DNA of 64,000 bases from Collinsella intestinalis DSM 13280 (lineage in GTDB: Bacteria > Actinomycetota > Coriobacteriia > Coriobacteriales > Coriobacteriaceae): positions 1,301,256 to 1,365,255 of the forward strand of contig NZ_GG692710.1 of NCBI RefSeq assembly GCF_000156175.1, read 5' to 3'. The notes beneath the pieces were generated by a model. That model worked only from the letters and a program-made list of their open reading frames with translations. It made no database searches and was not told where the DNA came from. Position numbers and translations under genes: made by a program. Positions 9,410 through 17,063 of the stretch are shown here, in pieces (positions within the stretch are counted from its first letter, which is position 1; each line of letters starts with the position of its first letter).

Positions 9410-10660
9410 ATGAGCAGTAAACATCGCGAAAAGTTGAACCAGGGCCCTGCCGCCGGTTGTAAGGTCGGCGGCGGTTTCTCTCGCCGCTCTCTATTCAAGG
9501 GTGCGGCCGCGGCTACGGCGGCACTTGGGGCTGTTTCTCTCGCGGGCTGCGGCTCGAAGGGGGATGAGCAGCAAGTAAGCGGCGAGCCTCAGGTCATCAC
9601 GGACGACTCTAAGATTGTGAACGTTACCGAGGAATTTAAGAGCGTCGACAATCCGATCGCCGTCCAGTCTGCCTGGGACCTGCCCCTCGGCACGGTGCCG
9701 TTTCACTCTGAGGGTGCATGGGCCGCGCTGCTCGAGGCGCCCTCCAGCGCTCGTTCGGTAAACACGCTCGGTATCATCTCCCTGGCGTCGGGCGCGCGAA
9801 CCACGCTGATTCCGCAACCCATCAAGGGTGGTGCATGCGGCTTCCACGACGTTCGATGCAGCGAGACGGTTTATGCGTGGATCGAGATGAACTACGCAGA
9901 GGCGTCGTGGGTGCTTCTCGCCCAGGAGCTGCAAAACGGTGCGCTTGCGGGCGAGGCGGTCGAGCTCGACCATGGCAACGCCGATTGGGAGCCCGCGCGT
10001 TTCACGGTGGCCGGCGGGAATGTCATATGGCAGAAGATGCCGCTTGCCGCCGGTTCCAAGCGTGCGGAGTTCTCTCATTGCTATAGCTGGGCGTTCGGCG
10101 ATGCCAAGGCCAAGGACCTTTACGAGAGTCCGGGTCGCTTTGCCACATGGCCGCGCGTGAGCGGGGGGTACCTCACCATCGCGCCGCGTGTGAACACCGA
10201 GGAGGGCACGTTCTACGGGATAACCGCGCTCGACCTCGACGGCGGCAAAATGGTCGATCAGCTCGTCATGCCGCAAAACGTGAGCCCGTTTGAAGCCGTG
10301 TACATGAACGGGACGTTCGCGTTCTCTGTTGAGGCGAACTATGGGTACGGCGGAGGCTTGGGTAACATGGGCACGTTCATCGGTTGCGAGGGCGGTCCGT
10401 TCGTGTACCTGAGTCGCGAACCCCTCGCCTGCGCGGCGGGGAAAGGCAGCCGCTACCTCATCAAGGCGCGGTCGTCGCATTTTGTGGTGGACACCGAGGC
10501 AAAGACCTATGCGATCTTGCCTGCGCCCGACAAAGCCACCGACTACGGCGATTACCCCGCGAGCGAGGGCGAGACCGATCGTTTTGTGACGTTCGCAACG
10601 GTCCGCGGCGATAACGGCCTGCCCGCCGCTGTGCAGGTCAGGGTGTTCCCGCTGGCATAG
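9410..10660 (+). CDS. Tat-exported lipoprotein of unknown function
   Basis: A 416-residue protein with a combined Tat and lipoprotein leader: SRRSLFKG at about 24-31, an Ala-rich hydrophobic stretch, and LAGC at about 45-48 as the lipobox. The mature part is rich in short beta-strand-like segments with repeated Trp and Gly/Tyr clusters (for example YGYGGGLGNMG), suggesting a beta-propeller or similar all-beta fold, but I recognise no family. It follows the AOR operon and TSCPD gene on the same strand yet has its own leader region (about 107 bases). Start ATG follows CGAGGAATCC. A surface-exposed sensory or accessory redox role is speculation. Confidence 0.8.
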   Translation: MSSKHREKLNQGPAAGCKVGGGFSRRSLFKGAAAATAALGAVSLAGCGSKGDEQQVSGEPQVITDDSKIVNVTEEFKSVDNPIAVQSAWDLPLGTVPFHSEGAWAALLEAPSSARSVNTLGIISLASGARTTLIPQPIKGGACGFHDVRCSETVYAWIEMNYAEASWVLLAQELQNGALAGEAVELDHGNADWEPARFTVAGGNVIWQKMPLAAGSKRAEFSHCYSWAFGDAKAKDLYESPGRFATWPRVSGGYLTIAPRVNTEEGTFYGITALDLDGGKMVDQLVMPQNVSPFEAVYMNGTFAFSVEANYGYGGGLGNMGTFIGCEGGPFVYLSREPLACAAGKGSRYLIKARSSHFVVDTEAKTYAILPAPDKATDYGDYPASEGETDRFVTFATVRGDNGLPAAVQVRVFPLA

Positions 10661-10792
10661 TGCGGGATGCCGTACCAGATTCCGGGCGCTTGATTGAGCG
10701 TCCGGCATATTGGGCATACTCCATCTAAGATATGCGTCGCGCTTGTGCGTTAAAATGTAATGACGCTTGATCACGAGACGAGGAGGCCGCCC

Positions 10793-11512
10793 ATGGCTTC
10801 AGATGCACGTAAGATTTTGTTGGTTGAAGACGAGAAGGCCATTCGCGACGCGGTGGCCGCTTACCTCGAGCGCGAGGGTTACTGGGTCGTGGGCGTTGGC
10901 GACGGCCAGTCCGCTGTCGAGGAGTTCGAGAAGCATCAGTTCGACCTGATCGTTCTCGACCTTATGCTCCCCAAGCTTTCCGGCGAGCGCGTCTGCCGCG
11001 CCATTCGCGATACCTCGGATGTGCCGATCATCATGCTCACTGCAAAGGGCGAGGTCGAGGACCGCATCATCGGTCTCGAGCTCGGTGCCGACGACTACCT
11101 CATCAAGCCGTTCTCCCCGCGTGAGCTCGTTGCTCGCGTGCGCGCGCTGTTCCGTCGCGCCCATCAGGCCGATGAGCCTCAGGTCGAGGTGCTCGACTTC
11201 GGCGACCTGGTGATCGATATCTCCGGCCACAAGATCCTGGTCGAGGGCAAAGAGGTCGACCTCACCGCCTCCGAGTTCAAGCTCCTCACCACGCTCGCCC
11301 GTCATCCGGGTCGCGTGTACAACCGTATGGAGCTGGTGGAGAAGGTCCTCGGTTACGACTTCGAGGGTTACGAGCGCACGATTGACAGTCACGTCAAGAA
11401 TCTGCGCGCCAAGCTGGGCGACGATCCCAAGAAGCCCAAGTGGCTCTACACCGTCCACGGCGTGGGCTATCGTTTCGAGGCTCCCGCGCAGTCGGACAAG
11501 GCCGACAAGTAA
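10793..11512 (+). CDS. OmpR/PhoB-family response regulator
   Basis: A 239-residue two-domain regulator. The receiver domain (about 6-120) has the acidic pair Glu12/Asp13, phospho-acceptor Asp56 in LIVLDLMLP, Thr in IIMLTAKG and Lys in YLIKPFSP. A winged-helix DNA-binding domain of the Trans_Reg_C type occupies about 135-230 (LTASEFKLLTTLARHPGRV, then TIDSHVKNLRAKLGDD). ATG 10793 was chosen because GAGGAGG precedes it; the 10760 ATG lacks a site. Its partner kinase is encoded downstream at 11717, but a terminator and a repeat lie in between. The regulon is unknown. Confidence 0.95.
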   Translation: MASDARKILLVEDEKAIRDAVAAYLEREGYWVVGVGDGQSAVEEFEKHQFDLIVLDLMLPKLSGERVCRAIRDTSDVPIIMLTAKGEVEDRIIGLELGADDYLIKPFSPRELVARVRALFRRAHQADEPQVEVLDFGDLVIDISGHKILVEGKEVDLTASEFKLLTTLARHPGRVYNRMELVEKVLGYDFEGYERTIDSHVKNLRAKLGDDPKKPKWLYTVHGVGYRFEAPAQSDKADK

Positions 11513-11522
11513 CACGTCTGCA

Positions 11523-11557
11523 GACGGGCGCCGCGAATGGTCGTGGCGCCCGTTTTT
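11523..11557 (+). terminator. Terminator after the response regulator
   Basis: ACGGGCGCC / GGCGCCCGT arms around a 12-base loop, followed by TTTTTT. It would stop most transcription from entering the kinase gene. Confidence 0.9.
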
Positions 11558-11571
11558 TCGTTTAACGGGTA

Positions 11572-11696
11572 GTCTCAAATGGGGACCAGTCTCAAATGGG
11601 GACAGGTACAATTTGAGGCGCTTCTGCCTTAATCGGGGGCGGGTGCGATTCGAGATGCGCCGAGTGTCGCAATTGGTGCCTGTCCCCATTTGAGAC
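11572..11696. repeat. REP-like GGGGACAGG inverted repeat
   Basis: GTCTCAAATGGGGAC occurs directly repeated at 11572 and 11589, and the second copy, extended to GGGGACAGGTACAATT (to 11613), is inverted at 11671-11696. Arms of about 25 bases flank a 57-base centre. Related shorter elements lie at 30981, 33213 and 43179. Sequences of this type are commonly substrates of REP-associated tyrosine transposases (RAYTs); no transposase is present in the window. Confidence 0.85.
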
Positions 11697-11716
11697 CCAA
11701 CCACGAGGAGGGTGAG

Positions 11717-13225
11717 ATGGCGCGTTTGGTCATCGGGCAAAAACACGGGTACGAGGGCGATCAGTCCTCGAGCCGCGCGAGCTGGAACACGCCGCACGCC
11801 ACGCCGAGGGTGGGCATCAGCTACGGCGGCAGGATGGCGCTCTCCTTCGCCCTGACCTCGCTGGTGACGGTCATGATCTTGGCCTTCGTGGTCATGGTGG
11901 TCTGGGGCGGTGCGTTCTCGGACTACACCCGTGCGAACGTCGAGGAGATCGCGAACGTGGTGGCCGCCAAGATCGCCGAGACGCACCGGGCGGACGGCGG
12001 CTGGAAGCGTGAGTCGCTCGCCGCCATTGCCGAGTCCAGCGCCCTGTCCGACGATATTGGCCTGCAGGTCATGGATGTCAACGGCAAGATCTTGTACGAC
12101 GACACCCTGCCAGCGCGCCATGCCAAAGAACACAGCCCCGTTTCCACGGCCCCCACGGATCCCGAGTCCGCTGTGACGGTCCCCATCATCGCGGCGGATG
12201 GCGTGCGCATCGGCGATGCCCGCCTATGGGTGCTCGGCAGCGACGCCCTGCTCACCAAGGCCGATACGGCATTTCGCGAGCGCACCTTCAACGCCATGGG
12301 GCTCGCGGCGTTCATCGCCATTTCCATATCGGTCATCGTGGGCTTCTTGGTGTCGCGCATGTTCACCAAGCCCGTGGGCACCATCACCGATACTGCCCGC
12401 CGCATCCGCGAGGGCGATCTTTCGGCCCGCACCAACATGCGCGGTGACGATGAGATAGACCAGCTCGGAGAGACCTTTGACGAGATGGCGGCCAACCTTG
12501 AGCGCGACCTCAAGCGCGAGCGCCGCCTCACCTCTGACGTGGCGCACGAACTGCGCACCCCGCTCATGGCCATGCAAGCAACGGTGGAGGCCATGCAGGA
12601 TGGCGTGTACCCCACCGATGCCGAGCATCTCGAGACCGTCGCCTCCGAGACGCGCCGCCTGGCGCGATTGGTGCAGCAGACGCTCGACCTTTCCCGCCAG
12701 GAGAACCACGCCGCGCCGCTGCGCCTGGATCAGGTCGACATCGTCCAGCTCACGCGCACCATCGTGAACAACCAGCACCAGCTCTTCCACAACAAGGGCC
12801 TGCACTTGCGCTTCGCCGACGAGATGCAGGGACGCTCCGCCGTGATCACCTGCGATGCGGACATGATTACGCAGTGTGTCATCAACCTCATGAGCAACGC
12901 GATGCGCTATACGCCCGAGGACGGTTGGGTCGTGGTGTCGGTCCATGGGGATCGAAAGCACGTGATGGTCTCGGTCTCCGACACGGGCATCGGCATCGCC
13001 AAAGACGACCTGGCGCGCATTTTCGGCCGCTTTTGGCGCGCCGATGCGAGCCGCGCTCGCGAGGCCGGCGGCCTGGGCGTGGGCCTGGCGGTGACGAAGA
13101 CGATCGTGGAGCGCCATCACGGCTTCATCGCCGTCGAGTCCGAGCTCGAAAAGGGCACTACGTTTACGTTACATCTTCCGCGCGAGCAGGAAGAGGAGAA
13201 ACAGTCTTCTACAATGAGGTGCTAG
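11717..13225 (+). CDS. Sensor histidine kinase
   Basis: A 502-residue membrane kinase. A first membrane helix lies at about 40-65 and a second at about 195-215, enclosing an extracellular sensor domain of about 130 residues. HAMP covers about 215-268, the HisKA dimerisation domain contains phospho-acceptor His277 in SDVAHELRTPL, and the ATPase domain shows NLMSNAMRYTPEDG (N box), SDTGIGIAKDDLARIF (G1) and GVGLAVTKTIVERHHG. ATG 11717 follows GAGGGTGAG; the upstream reading frame runs into the repeat. It pairs with the response regulator at 10793. The N-terminal 39 residues before the first helix are basic and cytoplasmic. Signal unknown. Confidence 0.95.
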   Translation: MARLVIGQKHGYEGDQSSSRASWNTPHATPRVGISYGGRMALSFALTSLVTVMILAFVVMVVWGGAFSDYTRANVEEIANVVAAKIAETHRADGGWKRESLAAIAESSALSDDIGLQVMDVNGKILYDDTLPARHAKEHSPVSTAPTDPESAVTVPIIAADGVRIGDARLWVLGSDALLTKADTAFRERTFNAMGLAAFIAISISVIVGFLVSRMFTKPVGTITDTARRIREGDLSARTNMRGDDEIDQLGETFDEMAANLERDLKRERRLTSDVAHELRTPLMAMQATVEAMQDGVYPTDAEHLETVASETRRLARLVQQTLDLSRQENHAAPLRLDQVDIVQLTRTIVNNQHQLFHNKGLHLRFADEMQGRSAVITCDADMITQCVINLMSNAMRYTPEDGWVVVSVHGDRKHVMVSVSDTGIGIAKDDLARIFGRFWRADASRAREAGGLGVGLAVTKTIVERHHGFIAVESELEKGTTFTLHLPREQEEEKQSSTMRC

Positions 13226-13331
13226 TCGCGCACGATGGCGGGGAGCGAGGAGTTCAGCGCCATCCGCACGGCGCAACGGCTGGCGCCGGGTGGCCCCGGC
13301 GTCGTATCACAGCGTTAAGGAGAGGGCGTTT

Positions 13332-14258
13332 ATGACAGCAATGGAGCTTCGGCCGGATTCCCAGGGTAAGGTTCGCGACATCTACGATGCGGGCGATTCG
13401 TTGCTTATGGTCGCTTCGGACCGCATTTCGGCATTCGATTACATCCTGCCCGACGAGATCCCCTATAAAGGGGAGGTTCTGAGTCGCATCTCGGCATTCT
13501 GGTTCGAGAAGCTCGCCGATGTCGTGCCGAACCATCTGGTGTCCATGGATCCGCGCGACTTTCCCGCGGAGTTCTTGCCCTATGAGGAGTATCTTTCCGG
13601 TCGCGCGATGCTGGTGCGCAAGGCCGAACCCATCAAGATCGAGTGCGTGGTCCGCGGCTATCTCACCGGGTCGATCAAGGAAGCGTATGATGCGACGGGG
13701 GAGGTCGACGGCATTGCGCTACCGGCCGGCCTGGTTGAGGCCTCACCGCTGCCCGAGCCCCTGTTCACCCCGTCTACCAAAGCCGACGTGGGAGATCATG
13801 ATGAGAACATCTCCTATGAGAGGTGTGTCGAGCTCATCGGCGAGGACTTGGCAAGCCAGATTCGAGATCTGTCGATCAGCCTGTACACGGAGGCCGCGCG
13901 CTATGCCCGGACGAGAGGCATCATTATCGCGGACACCAAGTTCGAATTCGGCATCATCGACGGCCGTGTCACGCTGATCGACGAGTGCCTCACCCCCGAT
14001 TCCAGTCGATTCTGGGATGCCGCCTCCTATGAGGAGGGCAAGGTTCAGCCCGGCTATGATAAGCAGTACGTGCGCGATTGGCTCAAGGACAATTGGGATT
14101 TCACGGGCGAGCCGCCGCGCCTGCCGTCTGAGGTTATTGAGAGAACATCGGCACGGTATCGCGATGCATATGAGATTATTACTGGCAGCACATTTTTGCC
14201 CATGGCATCCAAGAAGGAGCGATTGAGTGAGTACCAGAAGCGCAAACAACAAGCGTAA
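13332..14258 (+). CDS. purC: Phosphoribosylaminoimidazole-succinocarboxamide synthase
   Basis: A 308-residue SAICAR synthetase, which joins aspartate to CAIR in purine biosynthesis. Typical features: GKVRDIYDAGDSLLMVASDRISAFD at the N terminus, VVRGYLTGSIKEAY, the FTPSTKA segment and IIADTKFEFGI with the following DECLTPDSSRFW. The length suits the long, yeast-like and actinobacterial form rather than the 240-residue E. coli form. The start at 13332 is preceded by AGGAGAGGG; a start at 13290 lacks it. Its 3' end overlaps the next gene by 32 bases, so the two are probably co-translated. purE, the preceding step, is at 29463. Confidence 0.97.
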   Translation: MTAMELRPDSQGKVRDIYDAGDSLLMVASDRISAFDYILPDEIPYKGEVLSRISAFWFEKLADVVPNHLVSMDPRDFPAEFLPYEEYLSGRAMLVRKAEPIKIECVVRGYLTGSIKEAYDATGEVDGIALPAGLVEASPLPEPLFTPSTKADVGDHDENISYERCVELIGEDLASQIRDLSISLYTEAARYARTRGIIIADTKFEFGIIDGRVTLIDECLTPDSSRFWDAASYEEGKVQPGYDKQYVRDWLKDNWDFTGEPPRLPSEVIERTSARYRDAYEIITGSTFLPMASKKERLSEYQKRKQQA

Positions 14259-14820
14259 TCAGGAGAAATTGCAGGGCGCGTCCGGCTCCGGCATGGCCCG
14301 CAAGTCGACCTCTTCCGCCAAGCCCGCCCGTCCCGCGGGCGGTTCGGTCCGCGTGGTCCCGGCAACCGCTAAGGCCAAGCGCGCCGCCGCCGAGCGCGGC
14401 GAGGACCTCTCCAACCTGTCCAAGGAGGAGAAGAAGGCCCGCAAGGCCGAGTTGCGCCGTGAGGAGGACCGCATTTACACCGCGTCCAGCCAGCTCATGA
14501 AGGAGGACGAGGATTATTCGCGGTATCGCCGCATCTGGTGGGTCCTGCTTGTCATCGGCATCCTGGCGCTTATCGGCACCTGGGTGCTTCTGGCCGTTCT
14601 CGGCCAGGATGGCATGGCCGACAAGGGCGCCCAGGCCGCGCAGTTTGCCCTGATTGTGGCCGCCTACGCTGCGATCATCGTCGCCTTTATCTTCGACTTC
14701 ATCAAGATTCGCCCGATCCGCAACGCCTGCCGCGATAAGGCCGCTGGCATGACCGCCGCCAAGCTCGACGACGTCATTGCCCGCTCCATGGCGCCCAAGG
14801 ACAAGAAGCAGGGCAAGTAG
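14227..14820 (+). CDS. Membrane protein with a Lys/Ala-rich N terminus, unknown function
   Basis: A 197-residue protein starting with GTG inside the 3' end of purC; AAGGAG at 14213 gives good spacing. Residues 1-95 are basic and low complexity, probably disordered, with a KEEKKARKAELRREEDR segment likely to be helical. Two membrane helices follow (about 103-123 and 136-158), then a basic tail. No family recognised. It sits between purC and the M29 peptidase in one transcription unit. Confidence 0.8.
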   Translation: MSTRSANNKRNQEKLQGASGSGMARKSTSSAKPARPAGGSVRVVPATAKAKRAAAERGEDLSNLSKEEKKARKAELRREEDRIYTASSQLMKEDEDYSRYRRIWWVLLVIGILALIGTWVLLAVLGQDGMADKGAQAAQFALIVAAYAAIIVAFIFDFIKIRPIRNACRDKAAGMTAAKLDDVIARSMAPKDKKQGK

Positions 14821-14823
14821 CAT

Positions 14824-16104
14824 ATGTTCAAGGCCGAACTTACCGTGGAGGATGCCCGCGCCGGCATGCTCAAGCTGCAGCCCAAGATCGAGCGCTATGC
14901 CGACCTGATCGTTCGCAAGGGCGTGAACGTTGAGGCGGGGCAGGAGGTTGTCATCCAGGCTCCGGTCGAGGTTGCGCCGTTCGTGCGTACGCTGGTGGCA
15001 CGTGCGTATGCCGCCGGCGCCGGCCACGTGACTGTGATTTGGAGCGACGACGAGATTGCGCGTTTGACGTATGAGAACGTCGAGGCTTCCTGGTTCGAAA
15101 CGGTTCCTTCCTGGCAGCGCGAGCAGCTCGATTCGCTTGCCGAGGGCGGTGCGTGCTTCATCTTTGTCGAGGGTGCGGACCCCGAGGCCCTCAAGGGCAT
15201 CGATCCGGCCAAGCCCGCGGCTGCCTCCAAGGCGCGCAACACCCAGTGCAAGGCATATCGCCGTGGCATGGATTTCAACATCAACCCGTGGTGTATTGCC
15301 GGCGCTCCGGTGGTCGCTTGGGCCCGCCGCGTGTATCCGGGCGTTGAGGACGAGGTCGCCGCGTACCGTCTGTGGTGCGCGATCCTCTCCGTTGCCCGCG
15401 CGGACGGCGATGATCCCGAGTCCGCATGGGAGCTGCACGACGCCACGTTCGAGAAGAACTTGCGTCTGTTGAACGACCGCCACTTCGATCGTTTGCATTA
15501 CACCTCGGCCAACGGCACCGATCTGTGGGTTGGTATGACCGATCGCCATGTGTGGGAGGGCGGCTCGAGCATGACGCCCGAGGGGCGCGAGTTCTCGCCG
15601 AACATCCCCACGGAGGAGGTGTTTACCTCGCCGGATTGCGATCGTGTGGACGGCATCGTGTATTCGGCCCTGCCGCTCGTGCGCCACGGCAACAAGATTG
15701 ACCGCTTCTGGCTGCGTTTTGAGAGCGGCAGCGTTGTGGAGTTCGATGCCGAGGTTGGCCGCGATACGCTTGAGAGCATTCTTGAGACCGACGAGGGCGC
15801 GCGTCGCCTGGGTGAGGTTGCGCTGATCTCGAAGAACACGCCGATCCGCGAGACGGGCATTCTGTTCTACGACACGCTGTACGACGAGAACGCGAGTTGT
15901 CACCTGGCGCTTGGATCCGCTTTCCCCGAGTGCTACGAGGGTGGCTGCGACCTGTCTGCCGAGGAGTTGCGTCGCCGCGGCCTGAACAAGAGCGCCGCGC
16001 ACGTCGACTTTATGATCGGTGCCGACGACCTGGACATAACGGGTATCACGGTCGATGGCGAAGAGGTTCCGATCTTCGTGAACGGTCAGTGGACCTGGGA
16101 ATAG
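14824..16104 (+). CDS. Aminopeptidase, M29 family
   Basis: A 426-residue thermophilic-type metallo-aminopeptidase (AmpS/AmpT family), usual family length about 410. The metal-site region reads NIPTEEVFTSPD, the family's most typical motif, with the later HGNKIDRFWLRFESG and NASCHLALGSAFPEC blocks containing other ligand-like Glu/His positions. These enzymes remove N-terminal residues from peptides in the cytoplasm using two divalent metals. No signal peptide. It begins 4 bases after the preceding gene and ends at a strong terminator. Confidence 0.95.
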   Translation: MFKAELTVEDARAGMLKLQPKIERYADLIVRKGVNVEAGQEVVIQAPVEVAPFVRTLVARAYAAGAGHVTVIWSDDEIARLTYENVEASWFETVPSWQREQLDSLAEGGACFIFVEGADPEALKGIDPAKPAAASKARNTQCKAYRRGMDFNINPWCIAGAPVVAWARRVYPGVEDEVAAYRLWCAILSVARADGDDPESAWELHDATFEKNLRLLNDRHFDRLHYTSANGTDLWVGMTDRHVWEGGSSMTPEGREFSPNIPTEEVFTSPDCDRVDGIVYSALPLVRHGNKIDRFWLRFESGSVVEFDAEVGRDTLESILETDEGARRLGEVALISKNTPIRETGILFYDTLYDENASCHLALGSAFPECYEGGCDLSAEELRRRGLNKSAAHVDFMIGADDLDITGITVDGEEVPIFVNGQWTWE

Positions 16105-16111
16105 GCTTTTT

Positions 16112-16141
16112 GGCCGCCGATGAGAGTCGGCGGCCTTTTTT
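16112..16141 (+). terminator. Terminator of the purC-aminopeptidase unit
   Basis: GGCCGCCGA / TCGGCGGCC with a 6-base loop and a following TTTTTT. Confidence 0.92.
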
Positions 16142-16258
16142 ATGCGAGGTTCAGCTGCGTGAGATGCAGACTGGGTGCGCTGCCCGGCGGATTTGGCCAG
16201 GGCTGGGGCTTTTGGTTGGCCTGTCTTGCGGGATGATTTGGGTCGGCTGTAACGAAGT

Positions 16259-16387
16259 TGAGGTTTTTCGTATTAAAAACCGGTTGTGCCGAGTAGACGC
16301 GTATGAGGCAGCGCAAAAAGCGCAGGTCGCAAGATGGTCGAAAACTTGCCTACTCGATGAATCACAATATGAGTACGAAAAACCTCA
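16259..16387. other. 129-base structured element with nested stems
   Basis: TGAGGTTTTTCGTATT (16259-16274) pairs with the segment ending at 16387 with one mismatch. Inside, TTGTG...CGAGTAG pairs with CTACTCG...CACAA, and the centre holds two small hairpins (GCGCAAAAAGCGC and GCAAG...CTTGC). The whole folds like a stem with a branched head. No convincing protein is encoded. Could be a structured RNA or a mobile palindrome. Confidence 0.6.
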
Positions 16388-16392
16388 TCCAC

Positions 16393-16545
16393 TTGCAGGC
16401 CGGTGGCCGCACTGGCCCCCTTTTGCTGCGGGACCGCATCCTTTGCAGGCCCCGCTGGATAACGCCCGTGCGCTTCCACGGGCCTCCGTGCCCCTTGCGG
16501 GCTTTGCTGGAAAACGCTGCGCGTTTCCTCAGCTTCGCACCCCCA
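16393..16545. repeat. Three degenerate direct repeats, about 51-base period
   Basis: TTGCAGGC-type segments at about 16393, 16443 and 16495 begin copies that share TTGC(A/G)GGC...GCTGG, and the second and third copies align over about 35 bases. The block is followed by GGGTTCGAACCC at about 16549-16560, the same 13-base T-arm sequence as in the adjacent tRNA-Lys. Meaning unknown. Confidence 0.5.
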
Positions 16546-16570
16546 ACGGGGTTCGAACCCATGCTCGTAA

Positions 16571-16605
16571 AACAAAAACGCGAGGGGCATATGGCTCCTC
16601 GCGTT
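16571..16605 (-). terminator. Terminator downstream of tRNA-Lys
   Basis: Read on the minus strand, AACGCGAGG / CCTCGCGTT arms around a short loop are followed by TTTTTGTTTT, 13 bases after the tRNA 3' end. Confidence 0.85.
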
Positions 16606-16617
16606 CATGTTGAAGGG

Positions 16618-16690
16618 TGGGTCATCAGGGGTTCGAACCCTGGGCCTTGGGATTAAAAGTCCCCTGCTCTGCCAGCTGAGCTAATGACCC
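16618..16690 (-). tRNA. tRNA-Lys (anticodon TTT)
   Basis: The minus strand folds as a complete cloverleaf: acceptor GGGTCAT/ATGACCC with discriminator A, D arm containing AGCTCAGCTGGCAGAGC, anticodon loop CTTTTAA (anticodon TTT, lysine) and T arm GGGTTCGAACCC. The 73-base gene has no encoded CCA. Confidence 0.97.
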
Positions 16691-17063
16691 GCGTGCTGCA
16701 TTGTACCACGGGCGGGGAATGTAGCAATCGCATCGTCGCGGGATGCGCGAAGAGGGCACGCTGTTTTATCTTTCGCGCATAGAGGCCCCGATCGATTTGT
16801 GCAAATCGGTGACGGGGTCGTGGCGGCGGTGAAGGGCGTTTTGCCGCCCTCAGATCTCTTGTTGACGCTATTGGTTTCTGCAATGAAATACCACCCTATA
16901 CCGCTGGTGGGTAATATCTGCCGTTCACCGATAAATTCACATCGAAGGGATGAGGATAATAGCGCTTTTTTACAGTTGTCTCCAGATTATGCGTGGTCTG
17001 CTGGTTATATCCACTGTCCACTCGTAGGCCTCATCAATTGGCATCTCCGGGGAAGGAGACAAC
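16691..17063 (+). promoter_or_regulatory. Leader region of the GH31 gene with a candidate promoter
   Basis: This 373-base stretch has no gene. It holds a candidate promoter, TTGACG at 16862-16867 and GAAATA at 16885-16890 (17-base spacer), followed by an imperfect CCACC...GGTGG repeat at about 16891-16910 that might be an operator. About 170 bases of AT-richer leader follow, ending in AAGGAGA before the GTG start. Confidence 0.35.

Noticed and set aside
16273-16656. Small overlapping open frames between the aminopeptidase and tRNA-Lys
   Set aside because: They read through repeats, a tRNA and its terminator, and the translations are not protein-like.
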